Assembly (NCBI GenBank): GCA_021734395.1
Contig: JAIPJB010000002.1
Span: 1 to 64,000 of the forward strand
Direction of reading: 5' to 3'
Origin: Candidatus Altimarinota bacterium
Lineage (GTDB): Bacteria > Patescibacteriota > Gracilibacteria > UBA4473
Length of the DNA: 64,000 nucleotides
Shown here: positions 10,024 to 17,679 of the stretch, one piece after another
Layout: each line of letters begins with the position of its first letter
How positions within the stretch are numbered: position 1 is the stretch's first letter
Notes under the pieces: generated by a model
What the model saw: the letters and a program-made list of their open reading frames with translations, nothing else
What the model was told of the DNA's origin: nothing
Database searches by the model: none
Made by a program: the position numbers and the translations under genes

Positions 10024-10580
10024 GACCGAGAAGGGTTGAGAACGGCAATGATTTGGTTGCCGGTAGCTTTGGGAGTGTTATCAAGTTTTGAAACGTCCGC
10101 AAGGGACTCTATAAATGTGTACATTTTTTCCAGGGCAATGTCTCGATGGGCTTTTTCTCTGCCCTTCATCATGAGCTGAATCCGAACCGAATGACCATCA
10201 GTGAGAAATTCTTCTGCTCGATCTCTTTGGCGATCCAAGTCTCCGCTGTCCATTCGAAAGGTCAAACGGATACCTTTTGTCTCATTTGCTTTTTGGGCTT
10301 TCTTCGCCTGCTGCTCTTTCTTCTTGAGCGTGTACAGCATTTTGCCGTAGTCAATAATTTTGCAGACTGGAGGAGAGGCTTTTGCAGAAATTTCTACCAG
10401 GTCTACACCTTTTTCCTGCGCTATTACCAGAGCTTCCTCTGGAGTCATGACCCCGAGCAATCCTCCTTCTTCGTCTAGAACTCGCACTTTGGGCGCACGA
10501 ATTTCTTGGTTTGTACGATGAAGTTTTTTCGGTGCTCGGCGGACAGGTCTGCCTCTGCGTCGTCCACCACGAAATGAGAT
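10020..10580 (-). CDS. infC: translation initiation factor IF-3, non-canonical start likely
   Basis: From a GTG at 10485-10487 the frame encodes 155 residues but lacks part of the canonical N-terminus. In frame upstream the sequence reads HRTNQEIRAPKVRVLDEEGG, the conserved beginning of IF-3, preceded by an Arg-rich stretch (GGRRRGRPVRRAPKK). There is no ATG, GTG or TTG in that part; the candidates are ATC at 10578-10580 (used here, 186 residues) and ATA at 10584-10586. infC is known in other bacteria for rare AUU/AUC/AUA starts that let IF-3 control its own synthesis. The N-domain (about 35-100), lysine-rich linker (KKKEQQAKKAQK) and C-domain are all present. Confidence 0.9.
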   Translation of the reverse strand: MSFRGGRRRGRPVRRAPKKLHRTNQEIRAPKVRVLDEEGGLLGVMTPEEALVIAQEKGVDLVEISAKASPPVCKIIDYGKMLYTLKKKEQQAKKAQKANETKGIRLTFRMDSGDLDRQRDRAEEFLTDGHSVRIQLMMKGREKAHRDIALEKMYTFIESLADVSKLDNTPKATGNQIIAVLNPSRS

Positions 10581-10724
10581 ACCTATGAGAGAGAAATTAT
10601 GGAAAAAAGCCGCCCGATTGTAGGTTCACAAAAAGCTTTGTCAAATATTTTTGAAAATCAGAAGCTCTTTTTTGACGAACGCAAAAAAATGAGTAAAAAG
10701 AAAGGTAACTATATCTTTTTGTAC

Positions 10725-11396
10725 ATGCTTGAAACTCCCATCTGGATCACAAATTTTAAAAACTACGAAAGCTCTGTCGGTCGAAACGGACTAGAGCTGG
10801 CCAAAATCCATGAGCGCGTAGCACAGGAAATGAACATTTCTGTCGGCGTCGCTGTCAGCAATGTAGACCTGTACCGTATTGCAAAGGAAGTGTCGATTCC
10901 AGTGTTGGCTCAACATGTAGATCCTATCGATTATGGAAAATGCACCGGCCACATTCTTCCCCAGGCCGTAAAAAAAGCCGGAGCTATTGGAACACTTCTC
11001 AATCATTCCGAACGACGACTGGATTTGGAAGTACTCGAATACTGTGTTTCTTGCGCACAAAAAGCCACCCTCAAACGCATTATTTGTGCCGAAAGCCCAG
11101 AAGAAGTCGAGCAATTCGTAGGATTGTATCCGGATTTTATCGCCTATGAACCTCCCGAACTTATCGGCTCTAGCAAGGCATCTGTCGCTTCCGCAAAACC
11201 TGATTCTATTCGAAAATCGGTAAAACTTGCCGGTGATATTCCCCTTTTGGTCGGTGCGGGAATCAATACTTCCGAAGACGTAAAAATTTCTTTGGAGCTC
11301 GGCGCAAAAGGATTTCTCGTGGCTTCGGCTATCACAAAAGCGGCAGATCCCGAGAAAAAACTGCGCGAACTTCTCAGCGCATTCCCCACTCGTTAA
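10725..11396 (+). CDS. tpiA: triosephosphate isomerase, archaeal type
   Basis: 223 residues from the ATG at 10725, which gives the normal archaeal length and the usual start MLETPIWITNFKNYE; the frame extends upstream to an ATG at 10599 that would add 42 unusual residues. The catalytic Lys is in NFKNYE, the catalytic His in LLNHSERR (about 92-99), the catalytic Glu in AYEPPELIG (about 137-145) and the phosphate loop in VGAGINTSEDV. It interconverts dihydroxyacetone phosphate and glyceraldehyde 3-phosphate. The short form is characteristic of archaea, unlike the roughly 250-residue bacterial enzyme. It is divergent from infC. Confidence 0.88.
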   Translation: MLETPIWITNFKNYESSVGRNGLELAKIHERVAQEMNISVGVAVSNVDLYRIAKEVSIPVLAQHVDPIDYGKCTGHILPQAVKKAGAIGTLLNHSERRLDLEVLEYCVSCAQKATLKRIICAESPEEVEQFVGLYPDFIAYEPPELIGSSKASVASAKPDSIRKSVKLAGDIPLLVGAGINTSEDVKISLELGAKGFLVASAITKAADPEKKLRELLSAFPTR

Positions 11397-11459
11397 CTCG
11401 TCGACTTGTGGACTCGGAAACTTGTTAAGTTATTAACGCGCAGACTCGTCAACTCGTCT
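11388..11459. repeat. degenerate 8-bp tandem repeat across a gene junction
   Basis: Nine consecutive 8-bp units start at 11388, 11396, 11404 and so on to 11452, with consensus ACTYGTNR. The first units contain the tpiA stop codon and the last ones contain the C-terminal codons of the gene on the other strand, so the repeat fills the whole convergent junction. Confidence 0.75.
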
Positions 11460-13119
11460 CTTCGGTTTCGGTCTGAATCCGGAAATCAATTTGATTGAAA
11501 ATGTCCGGTAGATCTTCAACCCAAAAAGGTGAAATACGAATATCCAAAATATGTTCTATTTCCGGATAATTGGTCAGTATGCTGCGAGCCTGCTGGAGTG
11601 ATTTTCCGGCAATTTCTTTTTTTATTGATTCTCTCCATGCTTGTGCTTCTTGGGTATCGGAATCAATGTCCAGCATCTCCACTCCTTGCATTTCTACTGA
11701 TAACTTGACCCATCTCTGCTCGGGCAATTCTTCTGCTTCCAGTACACGATACGATGCGGATTTGTCGTCGATCGTTACCAGAATTTTTCGATGATCTTGG
11801 GTCTGACGTAATTTTTCCGCTAAAAAATCAGCCACTTCGCTCTGGTCAAAAACAATGCCTGAAAGTTTTAGCTTCCCACTCACTTCAAAAGTTTGAACTT
11901 CCTCTCCGACCAGATCTTCGGGGAATTGTATTTCCAGAATTTCATGCTGCAGCATACGCGGATCGTCCATGAGGATATATTGTTTCCCTTCTCGCTCGGA
12001 ACGACTGATAATTTCATTTCGTAAATACTCAGTCCCTCGTACTCGGAATGTCTCAATCAAAACATCCTGTATTCTTTCGAAATCTTCTTCCTGAACAAAA
12101 TAGTGTGTGAGTGTTGATCCTCCTACCAAGGGACCTTTATTGGCACGAGCATAGTAGAGTTCTTGGGAGACAGAGCTCAAAGCCGGAAAAAAGAGATCTG
12201 TTCCCGCATCAATATTCCCGCGTTCACCAATCGGATCGCCATTTTCATCGTATTCATCGGCCACCACATCTACGACCATTCGTCCCGGTCCTTCTTCTGT
12301 ACGAGCGGGAACCGTCACGTCTTCTTCAAACCGAAAGATAATTCCATCTTTGGTCGACAAACGAGACGGGATAAAAAATTTCGGGCGGGAGGTTTCATTA
12401 AAAAGTGTCACTTTTCCTCGGGCATTCGTCAGATCGTATCGCCGACCGGAAGCCGGAAAAACTTCTGTCCCCGCGACCTCTGTCTGCACAAAAATCCCCT
12501 TCACCTGTGGTAGATTTTTATTTTCATCCGGAACTGTGCTGTCGGGCAAGGTCACCAGAATATTTTGATTCACGGGGACGACGGAAATCGTCGGCTTGAT
12601 AACAATCTGTGCTTTGGGAGAAACCCAAGCCCAGAGTCCTGCTAAAATTAAAATTACCGCTAAAAAACCAAAAAATATCTTTCCTCGGACTGATTTTTCC
12701 GATCCTATATTTTCGATCTTATGTGTTTGAAACTGCGGTTTTTCCGGAATGGCGGCAACCGCCGATGTTTTTTCTTTTTTTTCTTCGGGAGAAGGATTCT
12801 TTTTTGCCTCTGTGTGGGGAAAGATATCCCGAAGTGTTTTTTCCTCCCCTTCTTCAAACTCCTTGGTCACCTGAGAATGAACTCGGAATTTCTGAGATTT
12901 GAGAATATCGCGAATGAATTTCTGTGGCGACACGAACACAATCTTTTTTTTCTGTTCGGAGGCGATCGTTTTTATTCTTTTGAGAAAGGACATATCCGTC
13001 AGCAAAGAGAGATTTCTTGGACAGAGAAAAACAATCTTTTGAGTCTGAATCTTCTCAATACAAGTGATAATATCCCCCACGCTGTCGCCCGAATGCAGCA
13101 GAACTTTCGTATATTCCAT
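11449..13119 (-). CDS. single-pass membrane protein with baseplate-J/gp47-like region
   Basis: 556 residues. The N-terminal part (1-130) looks like a small cytoplasmic alpha/beta domain (KVLLHSGDSVGDIITCI, KIVFLCPRN, KIVFVSPQKFI), followed by a charged linker, one transmembrane helix (about 150-170) and a long beta-rich exported part. In it, GKVTLFNETS, FRFEEDVTVPART and NIDAGT resemble the pattern seen in proteins annotated baseplate J/gp47-like. There is no phage context, so a cell-surface role is more likely. Function unknown. Confidence 0.65.
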   Translation of the reverse strand: MEYTKVLLHSGDSVGDIITCIEKIQTQKIVFLCPRNLSLLTDMSFLKRIKTIASEQKKKIVFVSPQKFIRDILKSQKFRVHSQVTKEFEEGEEKTLRDIFPHTEAKKNPSPEEKKEKTSAVAAIPEKPQFQTHKIENIGSEKSVRGKIFFGFLAVILILAGLWAWVSPKAQIVIKPTISVVPVNQNILVTLPDSTVPDENKNLPQVKGIFVQTEVAGTEVFPASGRRYDLTNARGKVTLFNETSRPKFFIPSRLSTKDGIIFRFEEDVTVPARTEEGPGRMVVDVVADEYDENGDPIGERGNIDAGTDLFFPALSSVSQELYYARANKGPLVGGSTLTHYFVQEEDFERIQDVLIETFRVRGTEYLRNEIISRSEREGKQYILMDDPRMLQHEILEIQFPEDLVGEEVQTFEVSGKLKLSGIVFDQSEVADFLAEKLRQTQDHRKILVTIDDKSASYRVLEAEELPEQRWVKLSVEMQGVEMLDIDSDTQEAQAWRESIKKEIAGKSLQQARSILTNYPEIEHILDIRISPFWVEDLPDIFNQIDFRIQTETEETS

Positions 13120-13394
13120 CAGGAGCTAATGTATCGAATTTAAACAAAAAAGAAAACTTGATTTTGAAGCTGATACTCGTACAATCCTGCGGCTTTTTGA
13201 GAAGAAGATTCTGCTTTGTGCAAGGTACAAAAAAGAATTTCCCCTAATTCCCAAAGAAAAAATTTGGGGGGCCCGACCCGCTGTAGCGGGATGGGGGCGT
13301 AGTCCCGCCAAGGCGGGATAAGGCACCAGAAGCTCTTTAAAAAAGTATGCTTAACAAAATAGAAAAGAGATATCTATACTTATATACTTAATAT
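13120..13394. other. intergenic repeats including a tRNA-Gln 5'-half copy
   Basis: No credible gene. The stretch contains the palindrome CCCGCTGTAGCGGG (about 13277-13290) and, directly after it, a partial tRNA-Gln copy (separate entry). A TATACT/TATATAC-rich block at about 13373-13390 lies just before the GIY-YIG gene and could be its -10 region, which would make that message nearly leaderless. Confidence 0.45.
13292..13329 (+). repeat. tRNA-Gln 5'-half copy with palindrome in the D-arm
   Basis: The sequence matches the first part of the intact tRNA-Gln at 13786: TGGGG(G)CGTAG, then TAAGGCACCAG. In between, the D-arm bases CCAAGTGG are replaced by the 16-bp palindrome TCCCGCCAAGGCGGGA. The anticodon arm and 3' half are absent. 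Confidence 0.65.
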
Positions 13395-13646
13395 ATGGAT
13401 TACACAGTCTATGTATTACAAAGCTTAAAAGATAAAAAATATTATATTGGACAAACAAACGATTTTAATTATCGAATACAGTGTCACAATGAAGGACTTG
13501 TAAAGTCTACTAAGCACAGAAAGCCTTTCATACTTATTCATAAAGAAATATATAAAACTCGATCAGAAGCAATGAAAAGAGAACAATATCTGAAATCTTT
13601 GAAGGGAGGAAACGGGTGGAAAAGTCTTTTATATCAATGGAAATAA
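13395..13646 (+). CDS. GIY-YIG endonuclease domain protein
   Basis: 83 residues, a stand-alone GIY-YIG domain. The first motif is TVYVLQSLKDKKYYIGQT (residues 4-21), followed by the conserved Arg (YRIQCHNEG) and the Glu-containing REQYLKSLKGG near 63-73. Such small UvrC-like nucleases are common and often lie in repeat-rich or recently rearranged regions; the substrate is unknown. The gene is AT-rich relative to its neighbours and sits between copies of tRNA-Gln-derived repeats. Confidence 0.88.
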   Translation: MDYTVYVLQSLKDKKYYIGQTNDFNYRIQCHNEGLVKSTKHRKPFILIHKEIYKTRSEAMKREQYLKSLKGGNGWKSLLYQWK

Positions 13647-13785
13647 GGAGCCTAATTCCCTTTAAAAAAGAAGTATAAATGAAAATCAAAACGAAAAAGT
13701 TCTTTCAGAAAAATAAAATTAATATGGGCGTAATCCCGCCAAGGCGGGATAAGGCAACAGGTTCTCTTTCGGAGGAAAATATTAA
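13647..13785. repeat. intergenic stretch with a second tRNA-Gln 5'-half copy
   Basis: From about 13725 the sequence TGGGCGTAA, TCCCGCCAAGGCGGGA, TAAGGCAACAGG repeats the arrangement seen at 13292-13329: tRNA-Gln 5' bases with a palindrome replacing the D-arm. The copy lies only 20-60 bp before the intact tRNA-Gln gene. Confidence 0.6.
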
Positions 13786-13860
13786 TGGGGCGTAGCCAAG
13801 TGGTAAGGCACCAGGTTTTGGTCCTGGCATGCGTAGGTTCGAATCCTACCGCCCCAGCCA
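13786..13860 (+). tRNA. tRNA-Gln (anticodon TTG)
   Basis: A complete cloverleaf can be drawn: acceptor TGGGGCG/CGCCCCA, D-arm region with GTGGTAAGGC, anticodon stem CCAGG/CCTGG with loop TTTTGGT (anticodon TTG), T-arm GTAGG-TTCGAAT-CCTAC, discriminator G and encoded CCA (13858-13860). A hairpin with a T-tract follows at 13868-13901. Confidence 0.96.
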
Positions 13861-13867
13861 AAAAATA

Positions 13868-13901
13868 TCGGCAGACTCTTGTAGTCTGGCGATGTTTTTT
13901 A
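13868..13901 (+). terminator. terminator of tRNA-Gln(TTG)
   Basis: Hairpin with inner arms CAGACT/AGTCTG around CTTGT, extended by ATCG/CGAT, followed by a run of T residues. It starts 7 nt after the tRNA CCA end. Confidence 0.8.
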
Positions 13902-14237
13902 TCGGGAGGATGAGAACCCGAATATGTTCGAGGTTCGATACGAGGAGCAAAGAAAAGAAAGCGGCCGAAGGACATTTTCTTTTCGTGCGACGACGTCACG
14001 AAGTAATCCTACCGCCCCAGCCAGCGCAAAAGAAGGCAGGGCTTGTCCCTGTATTTTTTTGCCCGACCGAAGGTCGAGAGGATTTGAACCAGTAGGTTCG
14101 CTCTGAACCATTTTGCTTCGCAAAATGTGTGAAGAGTTTTTGATTCAAGTCCGCTAAAGCGGACGCAGAGAGAATATCCTCCCCTGCCTGCCGGCAGGCA
14201 GACGCCCCAGAAAACAAAAAAAACGACTCTTTCATAT
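13902..14237. repeat. tRNA-Gln tail repeat and palindromes
   Basis: A gene-free repeat block. At 14006-14068 the 3' end of tRNA-Gln (ATCCTACCGCCCCAGCCA) recurs with a CAGGG-CTTGT-CCCTG hairpin and T-run, matching the tail of the tRNA-Gln(CTG) gene at 20.3 kb. The stretch to about 14165 (GGATTTGAACC, GGTTCGCTCTGAACC, CCGCTAAAGCGGAC) is shared with 20.38-20.47 kb. CCTGCCTGCCGGCAGGCAG near 14184-14202 is another palindrome. Confidence 0.7.
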
Positions 14238-15047
14238 TTATTGATCCATTGCTTCTCTCTCTTCTTCCGTCAAAAACTCCAACGTCCTCTCCCACGCAAG
14301 TTTCGCGGCTGGGGGATTATAGGATTCCGGATTGTCTTCATTCGCAAAAGCGTGTCCTGCATTGGGATAAATATACACTTCGTGATCTCCGGAAGCTGTT
14401 TTTAGATTGGCTCGAAATACTCGTACATCATCCACACTGATCGAACGATCTTCCTCTCCGAAGTGTCCCAGAATCGTCGCCTTCATCTGCTCGAAGTCGG
14501 CTTCCGGATCGAAATGCCCGTAGTACATCACCGAAGCCTCGACACCGAGATCATTTTTGGCCATTTGATAGGCCCAGCCGCCACCAAAACACCAGCCCAC
14601 TGAAGCTAAGAAATTTTCATCGACTTCTTCTCTGTCTCGCAAAAAATCAATCGCTTGTCGAAGATTTTGGAAAGCCGGATCTGTATTTGAGCGCACTTGC
14701 CCAGCGAGTTCTCCGGCTCGCTCCCCGGATTCAGCGACCTCTCCTTCGTAGAGATCTACCGCTAAAGCCACATACCCCTGACGAGCAAAACGATCCGCAA
14801 AGTCTCGGATATTTTCATTTAGTCCCCACCACTCGTGGATCAAAATCAAAGCTGGGAAAGGACCTTCCCCTTCAGGAGCGGCCAAATATCCCGTCACATT
14901 TTCATTCTCAGGAAAATAGTCTACTTCCGATGTTGTAATCGTTCTCTGATCATTTTCAGAATGATAACTTTTATCCGATGAAGGTGCTTGAGCTGTACAT
15001 CCCAAAACCAAAAAACACACCACCGATGCCAGTATTTTTTTCTTCAT
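14238..15047 (-). CDS. dienelactone hydrolase family lipoprotein
   Basis: 269 residues from the ATG at 15045-15047, which gives a lipoprotein signal with lipobox FLVLGC (Cys about 16). The alpha/beta-hydrolase domain has the dienelactone-hydrolase triad: nucleophile Cys in SVGWCFGG (about residue 152), Asp in the EEDRSISVDD region (about 200) and His in NAGHAFAN (about 230). It probably hydrolyses an ester outside the cytoplasmic membrane; the substrate is unknown. It is divergent from alr, with an exact 25-bp palindrome in between. Confidence 0.88.
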   Translation of the reverse strand: MKKKILASVVCFLVLGCTAQAPSSDKSYHSENDQRTITTSEVDYFPENENVTGYLAAPEGEGPFPALILIHEWWGLNENIRDFADRFARQGYVALAVDLYEGEVAESGERAGELAGQVRSNTDPAFQNLRQAIDFLRDREEVDENFLASVGWCFGGGWAYQMAKNDLGVEASVMYYGHFDPEADFEQMKATILGHFGEEDRSISVDDVRVFRANLKTASGDHEVYIYPNAGHAFANEDNPESYNPPAAKLAWERTLEFLTEEEREAMDQ

Positions 15048-15085
15048 GTATATAAAAAACATACCAAAATCTGATATATTTTCAA

Positions 15086-15110
15086 TATTGAACACATTTT
15101 TTGTTCAATA
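15086..15110. repeat. 25-bp palindrome, copy 1 of 3
   Basis: Perfect inverted arms TATTGAACA and TGTTCAATA around the 7-bp centre CATTTTT. It lies between the divergent starts of the dienelactone hydrolase (15047) and alr (15167). An identical 25-bp copy occurs at 23604-23628 and the central 21 bp recurs at 35701-35721. Confidence 0.85.
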
Positions 15111-15166
15111 ATTCATTGCTATCTCTCCCCTCTCTTGCTAGATTATACTCTGCGTAATCGAAGAAA

Positions 15167-16321
15167 ATGCTCAGCACGTCCTACATCGAACTCAGTAAAA
15201 AAGCCCTCAAAAGCAACCTCCAATTTGTGAAAAATCGTCTACAGCCTGGCGTCAAGCTGTGCTCAATTATCAAGGGAAATGCCTACGGACACGGGATTGA
15301 ACTTTTCGTCCCTTTGGCAGAAAAGTGTGGCGTGAGACGGTTCGGTGTTTTTAGTGCGGACGAAGCCTTTCGTACAAGCAAAGTCCAGCAGAAAAAATCT
15401 CATATTATGATTATGGGAATGATCGATGAGGCAGCGCTTGAATGGGCTATCGAAAACGACATTGAATTTTTTGTGTTTGATCTAGGGCGCCTGGAAAAAT
15501 CGATTCAGATCGCCCGACAAATGGACAAAAAAGCTCGCATCCACGTAGAGCTGGAAACGGGAATGAATCGTACCGGATTCGAAAAAAAACTGATCCCCCA
15601 AGTCGTGGAAACAATCCAAGAAAATGCTTCTTTTCTCAAATTGATGGGCATCTGCACGCATCTCGCCGGAGCCGAAAGCATTGCCAATTACTATCGAGTT
15701 AAAAAACAACGCGAGTTATTCCATAAAATCAAACGACCTTTTCAAAATCTCTCGATCAAACCACACTTCTATCATATGGCTTCCTCCGCTGCCACAATGC
15801 GATATCCGAAGGCACAGCTTGATATGGTGCGAGTGGGGATTCTGCAATACGGATTTTTTCCGAGCCAGGAAATCCGCATTGAGTCATTCCAAAAAATAAA
15901 AAAAGATCCCAATCCTCTCCAACGAATTCTCAGCTGGAAAAGCAGCGTGATGTCACTCAAAACCGTCAAAAAAGGAAGCTTTATCGGCTACGGAAATGCT
16001 TTTTTGGCGAGTGAAGATATGCGGATCGCGAGTGTTCCGGTGGGATATTTTCACGGATTCAGTCGATCACTGAGTAATAAAGGCCGTGTTTTGATCCACG
16101 GTCATCCAGCCAATGTCGTGGGGACGGTGAATATGAATATGATGCTGGTGGACGTCAGTCATCTGGTCGGAGTCAAACCCGGAGACGAAGTGGTTCTTAT
16201 TGGAAATCAAGATGAAAGTGAACTGAGTGTGACGTCTTTTGCTGGGCAGACCGGCGAGCAAATGAATTATGAATTACTGACCCGGCTTCCGGAAAATATT
16301 CCTCGCCAAATAACAGCGTAG
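15167..16321 (+). CDS. alr: alanine racemase
   Basis: 384 residues. The PLP lysine is in IIKGNAYGHG (about 38-47), the catalytic tyrosine in FIGYGNAFLA (about 271-280), and the C-terminal beta domain has VGTVNMNMMLVDVSH (about 317-331). It makes D-alanine for peptidoglycan. ATG at 15167 is preceded by CGAAGAAA and by the TTATACT box near 15140. The glycosylase gene follows after 2 nt, so alr and mpg are co-transcribed. Confidence 0.95.
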   Translation: MLSTSYIELSKKALKSNLQFVKNRLQPGVKLCSIIKGNAYGHGIELFVPLAEKCGVRRFGVFSADEAFRTSKVQQKKSHIMIMGMIDEAALEWAIENDIEFFVFDLGRLEKSIQIARQMDKKARIHVELETGMNRTGFEKKLIPQVVETIQENASFLKLMGICTHLAGAESIANYYRVKKQRELFHKIKRPFQNLSIKPHFYHMASSAATMRYPKAQLDMVRVGILQYGFFPSQEIRIESFQKIKKDPNPLQRILSWKSSVMSLKTVKKGSFIGYGNAFLASEDMRIASVPVGYFHGFSRSLSNKGRVLIHGHPANVVGTVNMNMMLVDVSHLVGVKPGDEVVLIGNQDESELSVTSFAGQTGEQMNYELLTRLPENIPRQITA

Positions 16322-16323
16322 AA

Positions 16324-16863
16324 ATGAAAGAAGAAATGTTGTCGCGCTCCTTTTTTTCCCGCCCGACACTCAATGTAGCTCAAGAATTGCTGGGAAAAAT
16401 ATTGGTCGTCGGAGAGCAGAAACTCCTGATCACTGAAACCGAAGCGTACTGTGGCGATGATCCGGCCAGTCATGGAGCACGAGGAAAAACACTTCGCAAT
16501 GCCCCGATGTTCGGGAAACCGGGGCTTCTGTATGTCTATTTAACGTACGGTATTCATCACTGCGTCAATATCGTGACCGATCGAGAAGGATTTCCTGCGG
16601 CAGTTTTGCTCCGAGGGGGACTGTTTCTGAAACCGGAGAAAAAATATATCGATGGTCCTGGTCGTCTCTGCAAACAATTACAACTGAATCGGGAACACAA
16701 TCTCATCGATGTGTGCGAAGCTGATAACTTTTTTATTCTGAATACAGAATATAACTTTTCTTATCAGGAAACCCCACGTATTGGCATCAAAAAGGCCACC
16801 GAAAAACGCTGGCGTTTTTTTGTTCCGAAGTCAGAATGGCAATTTTTGACAGAGAGAAACTGA
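16324..16863 (+). CDS. mpg: 3-methyladenine DNA glycosylase (AAG/MPG family)
   Basis: 179 residues. The family signature is present: TETEAYCGDDPASHGARGKT (about 37-56), the catalytic Glu in it, MFGKPGLLYVYLTYGIHHCVNIV (motif around 60-82) and AVLLRGG (about 91-97). It excises alkylated purines. It follows alr after 2 nt. It ends in TGA, which shows that TGA is a stop in this genome. Confidence 0.93.
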   Translation: MKEEMLSRSFFSRPTLNVAQELLGKILVVGEQKLLITETEAYCGDDPASHGARGKTLRNAPMFGKPGLLYVYLTYGIHHCVNIVTDREGFPAAVLLRGGLFLKPEKKYIDGPGRLCKQLQLNREHNLIDVCEADNFFILNTEYNFSYQETPRIGIKKATEKRWRFFVPKSEWQFLTERN

Positions 16864-16913
16864 AGTGATATCAATAAAAACCCCTTTTTATTTTTTTTAC
16901 CCTTCTTTTTCTG

Positions 16914-17324
16914 ATGAGTTTTGAATATTTTTTGGCTCCGTACGACGAGACAATACTCTTTCTCTGCCGTATTTTGGTAGGATTGATTTTTCTCTATTTT
17001 GGCTGGCCCAAGATCAAAGATCTGCGCAAAAACGCCGAACACTTCAGCGGCATGGGTTTTAAGCCTGGCATCTTCTGGGGTACCATCGTAGCCCTGCTGG
17101 AATTTTTCGGAGGGCTGGCTCTGATCTTCGGTATTCTGCCGAGTCTCTTTGCTCTTCTCTTTGTAGTCCATATGTTGGTCGGAACCGCCTGGAAAATGTT
17201 CGGCACCGACAAAAAATTTCCGGACTATTCCTACGATCTGACTCTTTTAGCAATTCTTCTCTTGCTTTTGGCTTTCGGCAATGGATGGGGCGTTATTTTG
17301 GAAAAAACCCCAATGATTGCATAA
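16914..17324 (+). CDS. DoxX family membrane protein
   Basis: 136 residues, four hydrophobic helices, with the DoxX pattern RILVGLIFLYFGWPKI (about 22-37) and a GFALIFG-like helix (GGLALIFGILPSL). DoxX proteins are membrane proteins linked to redox or thiol metabolism, with no well-defined reaction. The gene overlaps the 3' end of the convergent VKOR gene by 32 nt, a link that may be meaningful since both families relate to disulfide chemistry. Confidence 0.82.
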   Translation: MSFEYFLAPYDETILFLCRILVGLIFLYFGWPKIKDLRKNAEHFSGMGFKPGIFWGTIVALLEFFGGLALIFGILPSLFALLFVVHMLVGTAWKMFGTDKKFPDYSYDLTLLAILLLLLAFGNGWGVILEKTPMIA

Positions 17325-17679
17325 AAAGCAGAATATTGATCAAATAAACAGACGTACACACAATACAAAAATCTCGGAGTTTCCCGTAGAGCAAATATGC
17401 CAGTATCAGGGAAGCTAAAACCGATATTCCCGAAAGCACGAGAAATATTTGTTCCCCCCAAAACGGAATACTCCCATACCAAACCAAACCATATACAGGA
17501 TTGGGAATACCGAATAATTTTCCGTACTGACTTCCGAAAACACGAGAGCAGGAAGCATTTTTTCCGAAATCACACCAAGCCTGATATCCTTTTTCGGAAG
17601 ATCGAATGTGCACCCACAGGGCGTACAGAGAAAACAAAAAACCAACACTCGCGAGCAAAAACCGAAGGCTATTTTCCAT
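17293..17679 (-). CDS. vitamin K epoxide reductase family protein
   Basis: 128 residues from the ATG at 17677-17679 (homologues begin near MENSLRFLL; the longer frame would add 44 residues inside the previous gene). Four helices. The first Cys pair lies in the loop YQAWCDFGKNASCSRV (about 31-46), the SQYGKLFGIPNPVYG motif follows, and the active CxxC is in FCIVCTSVYL (about 107-116). VKOR homologues reoxidise DsbA-like partners using quinone. It overlaps the upstream lipoprotein gene by 11 nt, so both are one unit; the partner's six conserved Cys residues could be its client. Confidence 0.85.
   Translation of the reverse strand: MENSLRFLLASVGFLFSLYALWVHIRSSEKGYQAWCDFGKNASCSRVFGSQYGKLFGIPNPVYGLVWYGSIPFWGEQIFLVLSGISVLASLILAYLLYGKLRDFCIVCTSVYLINILLFMQSLGFFPK

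Noticed and set aside
13652-13999. Minus-strand ORF of 115 codons containing GAVGFEPTHARTK
   Set aside because: It is the antisense reading of the tRNA-Gln gene and its repeats; such GFEPT ORFs are a common annotation artefact. The same holds for 13899-14295 and 20234-20470 on the minus strand.
15086-15110. Palindrome read as a LexA (SOS) box
   Set aside because: The known Bacillus-type box is GAAC-N4-GTTC; here the half sites are 9 bp apart, so LexA binding is not supported.
16861-16863. Alternative genetic code (TGA as Gly)
   Set aside because: The glycosylase ends at TGA at the expected length and several ATGA overlaps use TGA as stop (6531, 10020, 27881).
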